A DNA stretch of 64,000 bases, taken from positions 20,031 through 84,030 of the forward strand of contig NZ_JAFFJX010000021.1 in NCBI RefSeq assembly GCF_016924755.1. Reading direction: 5' to 3'. Source of the stretch: Longitalea arenae (GTDB lineage: Bacteria > Bacteroidota > Bacteroidia > Chitinophagales > Chitinophagaceae). Under the pieces are notes generated by a model, which was not told the DNA's origin, searched no databases, and saw only the letters and a program-made list of their open reading frames with translations. Position 1 is the first letter of the stretch; each line of letters opens with the position of its first letter. A program made the translations under genes and the position numbers. Below, piece after piece: positions 35,159 to 43,410 of the stretch.

Positions 35159-35166
35159 CAAATTTA
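35159..35166 (-). promoter_or_regulatory. Probable tRNA promoter -7 box
   Basis: TAaaTTTG on the minus strand, 74 bp before the truncated tRNA copy. It would transcribe the copy first and the intact tRNA-Pro afterwards. Confidence 0.4.
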
Positions 35167-35226
35167 CTTAAAAAATTGATTTCCCGAAAAATATGCTTCA
35201 AAATGATAAAATTTTTTCCCGGCCAT

Positions 35227-35883
35227 TTATTCAAATATCATCTCCAAAATCTGTTTTCTGTCCGTTCCATCCATCGCCACTCTTGTAAAAAACCTGCTTG
35301 CGGCTTTTTCGGTAGGATACCAGTTCCTTCCCGCGGCTGAAATGATCAGCAAACCTTCTTCATCGCCTACAGCTGCAAAGTTCTCGAGCACAGGCTGCCT
35401 TTTATATGGCGCTAACCCATAACGTTCACCTAATTCCTTTACCTCCTCGTTAACATTATTCGTCACAATACCAATTTCACTTATATACTGAAACGATCGC
35501 GCCGAAAATGGCTGCGAAGATGAATTGGCCACGTCATAGCGGCAAATAAACTCGAGCAAATTGCCACTGCTATCAAAGAAATAAAAAGACTGCGCATTCC
35601 AATTGATAAACTGCGTAAAGACCGTTTCATGCTCCACCGGCAACAGCGCCGCCTTGTTTTGCATCCAGTGATACGCATCGTACAATTTGTTATGTGGTAT
35701 ATCAATGGCAAAATGATAATAGGGCTCGATACCGGCCATTTCCCTGAAAATAAGTTTTGTTTCTCCTACCTCGAAAGCTGCCTGGCCTGCAGGTACTGCC
35801 AATGCGGGTAGCTCCAGGACCCCTCCATAGAACTTTGTTATCGCCTGCAGGTCTGCCGCAAGTATTTCAATTTCCCTGATCAT
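35227..35883 (-). CDS. Two-domain VOC/glyoxalase-like protein
   Basis: 218 aa from MIREIEILAADLQAITKFYGGV; an in-frame ATG 54 bp earlier adds an unlikely leader. The first VOC domain runs to about residue 120 (FEVGETKLIFREM, YYHFAIDIPHNKLYDAYHWM, SFYFFDSSGNLLEFICRY), ending with the metal-ligand Glu in NLLEF. The second half (YISEIGIVTNNVNEEVKELGERYGL, FAAVGDEEGLLIISAAGRNWYPT) is a more diverged VOC domain. Function unknown; dioxygenase or lyase by family. Confidence 0.83.
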   Translation of the reverse strand: MIREIEILAADLQAITKFYGGVLELPALAVPAGQAAFEVGETKLIFREMAGIEPYYHFAIDIPHNKLYDAYHWMQNKAALLPVEHETVFTQFINWNAQSFYFFDSSGNLLEFICRYDVANSSSQPFSARSFQYISEIGIVTNNVNEEVKELGERYGLAPYKRQPVLENFAAVGDEEGLLIISAAGRNWYPTEKAASRFFTRVAMDGTDRKQILEMIFE

Positions 35884-35984
35884 AGATTCTAATATTGTAA
35901 GTTCGATAATTTCGTTATTTACAACATCCATTTGCAAAACCAGTTCGATTATATTGAGGAGAAAAACGAAGAAATATCTCCAAA

Positions 35985-37355
35985 CTAAAACTTCAGCTGC
36001 GCCGTCACCCCGGCAAACAGAATATCATTTCCGGTACCAGCCTTTTGCAAATAAGCTCCCGCATCAAACCAGGTAAACTCGGCCTGGACAAAAAAATAGG
36101 CATTGGCGTTATACACCAGTGCTGCCGCAAGCTGTTTACCAATATATTTTTCCGCCAGCTGTTTACCCGAATAAAGGAGTGTCCCATTCACTGCGTACAA
36201 ACCATCCCCCTCGCTGTAACGCCACAACACATCACAATCTATTTCGAAGTTCAGCCGCCTTAATAATTGCAATGACAGCGAAGGGTGCACATCGAATAAA
36301 TTATAAGGCCCAATCAACGCAGCCAACCCAAAATAAGCACCTCGCGGAAACAGCGGATTGAAGGTCTGCAAGCTGCTGTCCGCTGCATGTTTGTCCCCAC
36401 TGATCAATTCCATTTTCAAACCTGCTTCGGGCTTCCATTTAATACTATTAAACCGGTGTGATATATTCATAGAAGCCGTCCACGCCGAAATAGACCGGCC
36501 TGAAAATTTACCAAACTGATAAACAGTTTCAAGATCATATCCGGTGGCGCCTTTGCCATTCCATACCCGTGCGCCAATGCTGTGGCGCAATTCTTTTCCC
36601 GAACCCGCATCGAAGCTGGCTGTTTTCTTATGTAAACCCAGGTAATAGAGGTCGATATTCTTTAAGACGGGCACATTGCTTTGCACCCAATAAACACCCC
36701 AGAACCTGGTATCCTTATTAAACCCATCATCAAATATGTCCTTCCTGGCCGCCACATAATGACTGTAAAAAAGATCCGCTTTGAAATTCCCTGAATGAAA
36801 GATCGATCGAAGGCCATCGAAGGATTGCCTGTTATTAGGACCTTCCCGAACCGACACCAACCGCTGCGATCCGTATAATAATTCCTGCCGGCCGGCACGG
36901 AAGATCATGTAGTTTTTGCCACCCGGATTTACCTGGTAATCAATAAAGGCCTGGTGCACTTCCAAAGGGTTATCATCAACGGCACTGGCAGCCTGCCGGC
37001 TATTGGCCAGACTGCTTTGCAATTGTATAAATGTTCTTAAATGCCTGCTGGCATGCAGATCAGCGTGCAGCAACCACCTGCTTAAAATATAACCATCATT
37101 ATCTTCAGACTCTTCACCCCAGCCTTCATTTTGAATATAAAAATACTGGTAGCGCAGATCACCTCCATAACTGATATAACTGTTTGCGCTTTTTGACAAG
37201 GGTGCAAATTTTATTCTTTTATACCAATTGTTGCCCGTATCGCTTTTCAAAAAAGAATAATCTTCATCATAGCGCAACGATCTAAAAGCTGGCAGGTCTT
37301 GCGTAAAACCAGGGAGGCCCATAAAAAGTAAACCTGAAAAATAAATAAGGCGCAT
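35985..37355 (-). CDS. Alginate-export-family outer-membrane beta-barrel
   Basis: 456 aa with signal peptide MRLIYFSGLLFMGLPGFTQ. Barrel strands alternate throughout: SYISYGGDLRYQYFYIQNEGW, LLHADLHASRHLRTFIQLQS, EVHQAFIDYQVNPGGKNYMIFRAGRQELLYGSQRLVSVREGPN (in pieces), the last being the hallmark of the alginate_exp (AlgE-like) domain, which ends GNDILFAGVTAQLKF. Not evidence for alginate itself; many members are general porins. It follows the amidohydrolase by 81 bp and may be the outer-membrane channel for its substrate or product. Confidence 0.85.
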   Translation of the reverse strand: MRLIYFSGLLFMGLPGFTQDLPAFRSLRYDEDYSFLKSDTGNNWYKRIKFAPLSKSANSYISYGGDLRYQYFYIQNEGWGEESEDNDGYILSRWLLHADLHASRHLRTFIQLQSSLANSRQAASAVDDNPLEVHQAFIDYQVNPGGKNYMIFRAGRQELLYGSQRLVSVREGPNNRQSFDGLRSIFHSGNFKADLFYSHYVAARKDIFDDGFNKDTRFWGVYWVQSNVPVLKNIDLYYLGLHKKTASFDAGSGKELRHSIGARVWNGKGATGYDLETVYQFGKFSGRSISAWTASMNISHRFNSIKWKPEAGLKMELISGDKHAADSSLQTFNPLFPRGAYFGLAALIGPYNLFDVHPSLSLQLLRRLNFEIDCDVLWRYSEGDGLYAVNGTLLYSGKQLAEKYIGKQLAAALVYNANAYFFVQAEFTWFDAGAYLQKAGTGNDILFAGVTAQLKF

Positions 37356-37436
37356 AACGTATACTTCCGGCTGATGATAACTTTTGAACTGTGCCAGATG
37401 TGTTTACATTCTTGCAGCAAAATGGGACACACCTGC

Positions 37437-39212
37437 TTAATACTGATAACCGCCATAATACTTAACCGGGCTCCATGTGGGTATAACCGCCGGCGCAGCA
37501 GGCGCCCATGACGCATATTGCGCATCAGCATACACCGGTTGTCCGTTCACAATTGTCAGGCTGGCCCTGATCGTCCGGATCTCTTCTTCCGGCACCGTAA
37601 AATAATCTTTGTTGAGTATGACCAGGTCGGCATAATACCCTTTTTGGATCTTACCTTTTGCCTGTTCTTTGATCAAACCATAACTACCTGTGGTGATCAG
37701 CTGCAAAGCCGCTAACCTGCTAAGGGTACTTTCTTTGGCCATAACCACGGTACCACCGATCGTTTTGCCGCTGGTGATCCAGTATAAAGCCATCCACGGA
37801 TTATAACTGGCCACCCGGGTTCCATCGGTACCTAAACCTACCGGTATGCCCAGTTCCAGCATTTTTTTAACGGGGGGTGCACTCATGGCGGTTTTTTTTC
37901 CATACCGGTGAATAAAATGTTCGCCCTGGTAAGCCATCCGGTGTTGAATGGCTATACCACCGCCAAGTGTTTTGATCCGTCGCAGGTTTTCTTCACTGAT
38001 GGTTTCGGCATGATCAAAGAACCAAACCAATCCACTCAATGGGGTTTCTTTATTGATCTCTTCAATAACATCGAGGTCGCGGGTGATACTTTCGTTATAC
38101 GTTGCATGTAAGCGGAAAGGCCAGCGCTTTTTTACCAGTAAGCTGATCACCGCTTTCAGCTTATTTTCCATTGTAGCAGGTAATTCAGGCCGTGGAAACA
38201 AAAAATTCTCAAAATCCGCCGCGTCCATGACCAGGTTTTCGCCGCCGCCGTTTACATGATAATCCACTTTTGCGTCTTCGTGTTTTCCATCTGTATCTAT
38301 GTCAACCATGCCTGTCCACCTGGTAAAATCATTCAACTCGGTGCCTTTTTTCTGTGCAAACAAAAAATAGGGGAGCCGCACTGTGATCTTTCCTGCCTTA
38401 TTCAATGAATCGGTTATGCCATAGTCGTCGGGAAAGTTTTGAAAGCCGCCACCTGCATCCATGACCGCTGTTACACCCAGGCGATTCAATTCGGTCATGT
38501 ATTGCATGGTGGAGTTGATCTTTTCTTCAATGGATAGTTCAGGGAGCTTGGCCAGGGTAGCATACAGTATAAATGCATTGGGCTCCGCCACCAGCAAGCC
38601 GGTTGGCTCTCCTTCGTTGTCTTTCTCTATCAACCCACCTGGCGGATTTGGCGTTTCACCCGTGATCTGCAGCTTTTGCAAACCGGCCTTGTTCAACCAT
38701 GCTTTTCCATATAAGTACAAAATAAAAGCGGGCACATTTCCTGTTGCTTCATTTATTTCTGCTATTGTCGGCACCCTTTTCTCTTCGAACTGGTATTCAT
38801 TCCAGCCACCAACTACGCGTACCCATTGCCCGGCTGGTGTTCTTTTCGCCTGTTCTGTCAGCATTTCCAATGCCCGCTTTAAAGATGTTACGCCATCCCA
38901 TCTTAGTTCACTATTATAAAACCGCCCACCCCTGATCACATGCAGGTGGCTATCAAACAATCCCGGTATTACACGATTGTTATGGGCATCGATAACCTTT
39001 GTGGTTTTGCCTTTCCATTTCAATATTTCAGGATTTGTTCCGGTGGCTGTTATCCTGTTCTTTGTTATGGCTACGGCCGCCACTTCACGCCGGGCCGTAT
39101 CGAGGGTAGTTATTTTTCCATTGATGATAATGAGATCTGCCTTTGTTTGGGCCTGGATCTGCAGGGAAAAGAGCAGGCATAATAAAACGCCCGAAAAAAG
39201 TCCTTTTCGCAT
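37437..39212 (-). CDS. Exported amidohydrolase (YtcJ-like)
   Basis: 591 aa with signal peptide MRKGLFSGVLLCLLFSLQIQAQ. Amidohydrolase_3 type: DLIIINGKITTLDTARRE, VIPGLFDSHLHVIRGG with the HxH metal motif, LHATYNESITRD, VWFFDHAETIS, and VGLGTDGTRVASYNPWMALYW with the last metal Asp. C-terminal composite domain AKGKIQKGYYADLVILNKDYF. Metal-dependent hydrolysis of an amide or similar bond, in the periplasm. It starts 12 bp after a terminator-like hairpin, which suggests its own or attenuated expression relative to the isochorismatase-like gene before it. Confidence 0.9.
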   Translation of the reverse strand: MRKGLFSGVLLCLLFSLQIQAQTKADLIIINGKITTLDTARREVAAVAITKNRITATGTNPEILKWKGKTTKVIDAHNNRVIPGLFDSHLHVIRGGRFYNSELRWDGVTSLKRALEMLTEQAKRTPAGQWVRVVGGWNEYQFEEKRVPTIAEINEATGNVPAFILYLYGKAWLNKAGLQKLQITGETPNPPGGLIEKDNEGEPTGLLVAEPNAFILYATLAKLPELSIEEKINSTMQYMTELNRLGVTAVMDAGGGFQNFPDDYGITDSLNKAGKITVRLPYFLFAQKKGTELNDFTRWTGMVDIDTDGKHEDAKVDYHVNGGGENLVMDAADFENFLFPRPELPATMENKLKAVISLLVKKRWPFRLHATYNESITRDLDVIEEINKETPLSGLVWFFDHAETISEENLRRIKTLGGGIAIQHRMAYQGEHFIHRYGKKTAMSAPPVKKMLELGIPVGLGTDGTRVASYNPWMALYWITSGKTIGGTVVMAKESTLSRLAALQLITTGSYGLIKEQAKGKIQKGYYADLVILNKDYFTVPEEEIRTIRASLTIVNGQPVYADAQYASWAPAAPAVIPTWSPVKYYGGYQY

Positions 39213-39224
39213 AATGGTAATTTT

Positions 39225-39253
39225 AAAAAAAGGGCCGGCAAAAAAACCGGCCC
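39225..39253 (-). terminator. Terminator-like hairpin inside the hydrolase gene cluster
   Basis: On the minus strand GGGCCGG-TTTTTTTG-CCGGCCC followed by seven T: a strong intrinsic terminator by form. It lies between the isochorismatase-like gene and the amidohydrolase start (39212). No -7 box is visible between it and the previous gene, so it may be an attenuator. Confidence 0.85.
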
Positions 39254-39278
39254 CTGTCTATAATGAACCTTACTCCTG

Positions 39279-39980
39279 TTAGTGTTTTAACATATCATGG
39301 GCATATAAGATGCCGACGCCATAAGCGCCCCCGTACTTTTTTACCAGGTCGGTAACCGGTTTATAGGTATTGCTTCTGGCCCAGTCGCGCTGCAACTCCA
39401 GAAGGTATTGAATAGACGTGATTGGTTTTGCTCCTGCCATGATCATGCGTTGAATGGCCATATCATGCGCTTCCTTGCTTACATCGCCACAGGCGTCTGT
39501 AATTACAAACACTTCGTATCCTTCAGAAATAGCAGATAAAGCAGGCCCAACGATGCAAACGCTTGTCCATAAACCTGCAAAAACCAGCCGCTTCTTTCCT
39601 TTGCCAACAATGGCTTTATGTGCATTTACATCTTCCCAGGTATTCATGCTGGTTCTGTCGATATAATTGCTGCTTTCTTTCGGATAGAATTCGCTCACTT
39701 CGGGAAACACCGGGCCACTGAAAGATCTTTCAGCTACCGTTGTTACCACGGTGGGCACGCTGAATATTTTCGATGCCCCGGCAACAATGGCCGTATTGTT
39801 ACGAAGCTGGTCGATGGCAATGCTGTGGGTGGCAAATGCCATTTGTCCTTCGTTATCGATCAGTACAAGGGCGTGGTTCGATGGATTTAATAATTCAGGC
39901 GAGGGTTTCTGCGCATACAGGGCTGTTGACAGCAGGATCGCTGCAACAATGCCAATACTTTTCATGAATGTCCTTTTCAT
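39279..39980 (-). CDS. Exported isochorismatase-like cysteine hydrolase
   Basis: 233 aa with an N-terminal signal (IGIVAAILLSTALYAQ). Isochorismatase fold: HALVLIDNEGQMAF with the catalytic Asp, KRLVFAGLWTSVCIVGPAL with the nucleophile Cys, and EVFVITDACGDVSKEAHDMAIQRM. Members are amidases/nicotinamidase-like; YcaC-like size. Export is unusual for this family and pairs it with the likewise exported amidohydrolase. 39 bp downstream of the esterase gene. Confidence 0.88.
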   Translation of the reverse strand: MKRTFMKSIGIVAAILLSTALYAQKPSPELLNPSNHALVLIDNEGQMAFATHSIAIDQLRNNTAIVAGASKIFSVPTVVTTVAERSFSGPVFPEVSEFYPKESSNYIDRTSMNTWEDVNAHKAIVGKGKKRLVFAGLWTSVCIVGPALSAISEGYEVFVITDACGDVSKEAHDMAIQRMIMAGAKPITSIQYLLELQRDWARSNTYKPVTDLVKKYGGAYGVGILYAHDMLKH

Positions 39981-40019
39981 TTTGTCTATATCCTTTTTAA
40001 GCGTGAAGAATGTTTTCGA

Positions 40020-41003
40020 TTACCTGAGATATCTTTTCAATTCTGCGGCAGCCTGTACAAAAGCCGATTTAACGGCAGGTAATTCGGCGAGCGCATTCAG
40101 CAAACCATAATCATGTATCATACCATCATAGCGCACCAGCGCCACCGGTACACCGGCTTCATCGAGCTTTCTTCCATAGGCTTCCCCTTCATCGCGCAGG
40201 ATGTCATTTTCAGCAACCTGGATCAATGCAGGTGGCAATCCTTTCAGTTGCTCAACGCTTGCCTGTAAGGGGGAAGCATAGATCTCCCTGCGTTGTTTGG
40301 GATCGGTTGTATAATGATCGTACATCCATTTCATAAGCGGGGTAGTGAGGAACCTGTCCTTACCGAATTGCTTATATGAGCCGGTCTCGAAATCAGCATC
40401 GACTATGGGCCAGAAGAGTATTTGTACCTTGATCTCGGGGCCATTGTTTTCTTTGGCTTTAATGGCCGTTACTGTGCTCATATTGCCACCCACGCTATTA
40501 CCAACTATGGCCAGGTTCTTTCCATCTACATTGATCGCTGCACCATTTTCTGCCACCCATTTGGTAGCTGCATAAATTTCATTCACCTGGGTAGGATATT
40601 TAGCCTCGGGCGCCGGCGTGTAATTGACAAACACACCACAATAACCCGTGAGCACTACCAGGTCGCGGACCATTCTTTTGTGGGTGGGATAATCACCCAA
40701 TACCCATCCGCCCCCATGAATAAAGATGAACACAGGCAGGGCGCCGCTAACTCCTTCCGGACGAACGATATTCAGTTTAATGGTATGTCCGTCAGCAGTA
40801 ATGGTTTTTTCCGATTCCTCGATCCCGGAAAGGTCAACTTTTACGGAAGCCTGCGCATTTACCAGTACCTGGCGGGCTTCTTTCGGTGAAAGCGTTTCCA
40901 ATGGTTTACCACCGCTGGTATTCAACACTTTTAAAAATTCTTTGGTTCTTGTATCGATGCGTGGATCTGTGGCATAATCCACCAGCTTAATTTCTTGCTC
41001 CAT
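40020..41003 (-). CDS. HSL-family alpha/beta hydrolase (esterase/lipase)
   Basis: 327 aa. HGGGWVLGDYPTH is the oxyanion motif of the hormone-sensitive-lipase family. The nucleophile elbow reads AIVGNSVGGNM (Gly-Asn-Ser-Val-Gly-Gly) in place of the usual GDSAGG. Acid in VAENDILRDEGEAYGRKL, base in YDGMIHDYGLLN. No signal peptide visible. Carboxylester hydrolysis of small esters is expected. It is separated from the preceding hydrolase by only 4 bp, so one operon. Confidence 0.9.
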   Translation of the reverse strand: MEQEIKLVDYATDPRIDTRTKEFLKVLNTSGGKPLETLSPKEARQVLVNAQASVKVDLSGIEESEKTITADGHTIKLNIVRPEGVSGALPVFIFIHGGGWVLGDYPTHKRMVRDLVVLTGYCGVFVNYTPAPEAKYPTQVNEIYAATKWVAENGAAINVDGKNLAIVGNSVGGNMSTVTAIKAKENNGPEIKVQILFWPIVDADFETGSYKQFGKDRFLTTPLMKWMYDHYTTDPKQRREIYASPLQASVEQLKGLPPALIQVAENDILRDEGEAYGRKLDEAGVPVALVRYDGMIHDYGLLNALAELPAVKSAFVQAAAELKRYLR

Positions 41004-41007
41004 ATTT

Positions 41008-41802
41008 TTAAATTTTATTGGTTATCCAATCCAGAACATAAGCGGCATCTGCTTCCCAACCTGGTTGCCCTAACACAAAATGATTTCTGCCTTCAAATTC
41101 TTTATAGTCGAGCACAGAACCATTCTTTTTGTATTTCCTGAAATTGCGGTAATTAAGATGAGCAGGAATAATATTATCGGTTGTACCTGCTGTAAGCAAC
41201 AATGGGGGATGCGCTTTGGCGTAATCAACGCTGGCGGCCGATGTCAATCCCCCGCGGGCTACGCGTTTGGATTCGGGTATGGTGAATTTCTCATAGGCAG
41301 CTTTCTGTTCTATCAATGGCATATCGTTTACAAATGCATATTGCCAGTCTTTGAAAGACATCAGATAGGTCTTATTGATGGAGGTAAACAAGCCCAGCGA
41401 TTTCCAGCCGGCTTTTAAAAATGAAAACTCATAAGGAAAAACACCCAGCGTTGGTACGGAATGTATTGCCACACCTGCTGCCACCAGGTCTCTGTTCACC
41501 AGTATTTGCGTTATTAAACCACCCAGCGAATGGCCAATTACGATCGGCTTTTCAGGATAGCTTTTTACAATAGCCGCGTAATGGTCTATCAGCTGCGGCA
41601 GGGTGAGGCGGGCCAGCTCAATATCATTTGGCTGCTTATCTCTCAGCTCAGCGGCTGTACCTACCTTAAACGGCCATGGCGGCGCAATTGTTGAAAAACC
41701 CCTGCGTTCAAAGTATTCCCGCCATTCGTCCCAGCAGGCGCTGGTAACAAAGGCTCCGGTAATGAAAACGATCGACCTGGTTTTGGTTGCTGCCATTGAC
41801 AT
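41008..41802 (-). CDS. Alpha/beta hydrolase
   Basis: 264 aa. SIVFITGAFVTSACWDEWREYFERRGF at the start, nucleophile elbow PIVIGHSLGGLITQIL, acid in LTAGTTDNIIPAHL, base in FEGRNHFVLGQPGWE. This layout (GAF in place of HG, WxxW after it) is a common group of uncharacterised alpha/beta hydrolases. First gene of the operon, about 28 bp after the probable transcription start. Confidence 0.87.
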   Translation of the reverse strand: MSMAATKTRSIVFITGAFVTSACWDEWREYFERRGFSTIAPPWPFKVGTAAELRDKQPNDIELARLTLPQLIDHYAAIVKSYPEKPIVIGHSLGGLITQILVNRDLVAAGVAIHSVPTLGVFPYEFSFLKAGWKSLGLFTSINKTYLMSFKDWQYAFVNDMPLIEQKAAYEKFTIPESKRVARGGLTSAASVDYAKAHPPLLLTAGTTDNIIPAHLNYRNFRKYKKNGSVLDYKEFEGRNHFVLGQPGWEADAAYVLDWITNKI

Positions 41803-41835
41803 ATAGTTTTGAGGTTTTGAATACCATCGACATTA

Positions 41836-41866
41836 CAAAACTACACTTGTCCTTTTCCGGGAGCAA
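41836..41866 (-). promoter_or_regulatory. Promoter of the hydrolase operon
   Basis: Minus strand: TTG (41864-41866), 20 bp, TAGTTTTG (41836-41843), matching the Bacteroidota -33/-7 pattern exactly, 34 bp before the first ATG. No -24/-12 sigma-54 element is evident nearby, so control by the adjacent NtrC-like regulator is not supported here. Confidence 0.7.
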
Positions 41867-41980
41867 TTGCCATAACATGCATTGACTTGTACATTTCATT
41901 AAGGGCGGGCTAAGGAGCAATGCCAGCCGGCAACAGACAATAGATAACAGGCAATATTTCAGGGTGGGGGATGTAAACCA

Positions 41981-43366
41981 TCAACGTATCAACTGTTCTT
42001 TCTTTATGCCCAGCTTTTTGATACGCGAATTAAGGGTGGATACTTTAATGTTCAGGATCTCGGCAGCGCCGCCAGCGCCTGATACTTTTCCATTACACTT
42101 TTTCAGGGTAGCGATAATATAATCCCGCTCGTTCTCTTCAATGGTTTTTGCAGGTCTTTCTGTGTTGGTTGCTGCAATGACCTTATGTTGCAGCTGCGGA
42201 AGCGATTTTTGGTTGATCACCTGGCCCGCAGTGAGCAGCATGGCTCTTTCCATAACATTCTCGAGTTCGCGGATATTTCCCGGCCATTCGTACTGCAATA
42301 ATTTATCCAGGGCTTCGAAGGAAATATCATCCACCTGCCTGCCCAGTTTGCGGTTAAACTGCTGCATAAAATGAATGACCAGCTCCGGAATATCTTCCTT
42401 GCGTTCGCGTAACGGAGGCAGCGTGATGGGGAATACATTCAACCGGTAATACAGGTCCATGCGAAAGCGGCCCTCAGCGATCACCTTCTCGAGGTTCCTG
42501 TTGGTAGATGCAATTACCCGGACATCTATCTTTATGGTGTTTTGTCCACCGATCCGTTCTATTTCTTTTTCCTGCAATACGCGCAGCAGTTTCACCTGCA
42601 TTTCAGGCGGCATTTCCCCGATCTCATCCAGCAGAATGGTACCGCCGTTCGCCTGTTCAAATTTTCCAATACGTTTATCGAGAGCGCCGGTGAATGCGCC
42701 GCGCTCATGCCCGAATAATTCCGACTCGATAAGTGTCGCAGGCAGGGCAGCACAATTTACTTTTATAAACGGTTTTAATCGCCTTGGTGAAAGCGTATGA
42801 ATGCATTCCGCGATCTTTTCCTTTCCGGTACCGCTTTCTCCCAGCAATAAAACCGAAGTATCAGAGCTGGCTACCATTAAAACCATTTCCAGTACGGTTT
42901 TAATTAATCTGCTGTTACCAATGATATTTTTGAATGCAGGCACCCTTGCATAATCGGTGGGTTCCTGCACCATTTCAAGGGGTTTTGCAGCCAGGCGTTG
43001 TTCGTGCAGGTACCAGGCTATATCAAGCGTAACCAGGATATCTTTTTCGCGGAAAGGTTTTACCAGGAATCCATAAGGTTGGGTGACCTTGGCTTCGTCG
43101 AGCGTTTTTTTATTTGAATTGGCAGAAAGGAATACGAAGGCAATGTTTCTCTCACGAAGTTTTACAGCCAGGTCAATGCCAGTAAGATCGCCCTGCAAAA
43201 AAATATCCAGCAGCACCATATCGGGCTTTTCCCTGTCAATGATCTCCAGGGCAACAGGAACCGAGCGGGCGAGAGAGCAGACCAGATACCCGGCTTTTTC
43301 CAGGATCATTTGCAGATTGTTGGCTTCAATAAACTGGTCTTCTACTATTAATATTTTTTTCTTCAT
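41981..43366 (-). CDS. NtrC-type sigma-54-dependent response regulator
   Basis: 461 aa from MKKKILIVEDQF; an upstream in-frame start at 43468 would overlap the kinase gene. Receiver domain (1-120) with phospho-acceptor Asp54 (VLLDIFLQGD) and Lys in FLVKPF. AAA+ domain: Walker A LLGESGTGKEK, the sigma-54 contact loop GAFTGA in HERGAFTGALDKR, Walker B ILLDEIGEM, and YYRLNVFPITLPPLRERKEDI (in pieces). C-terminal Fis-type HTH: SGAGGAAEILNIKVSTLNSRIKKLGI. It activates sigma-54 promoters when phosphorylated by the kinase encoded directly upstream. Targets cannot be seen in the window. Confidence 0.93.
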   Translation of the reverse strand: MKKKILIVEDQFIEANNLQMILEKAGYLVCSLARSVPVALEIIDREKPDMVLLDIFLQGDLTGIDLAVKLRERNIAFVFLSANSNKKTLDEAKVTQPYGFLVKPFREKDILVTLDIAWYLHEQRLAAKPLEMVQEPTDYARVPAFKNIIGNSRLIKTVLEMVLMVASSDTSVLLLGESGTGKEKIAECIHTLSPRRLKPFIKVNCAALPATLIESELFGHERGAFTGALDKRIGKFEQANGGTILLDEIGEMPPEMQVKLLRVLQEKEIERIGGQNTIKIDVRVIASTNRNLEKVIAEGRFRMDLYYRLNVFPITLPPLRERKEDIPELVIHFMQQFNRKLGRQVDDISFEALDKLLQYEWPGNIRELENVMERAMLLTAGQVINQKSLPQLQHKVIAATNTERPAKTIEENERDYIIATLKKCNGKVSGAGGAAEILNIKVSTLNSRIKKLGIKKEQLIR

Positions 43367-43410
43367 GATGACCGATACCATCAGCTGATGTTCAAAAATA
43401 AAGATTGTTT

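Noticed and set aside
39225..39253. Hairpin read as REP element
   Set aside because: A seven-T tract follows it directly on the minus strand, which is better explained by an intrinsic terminator.
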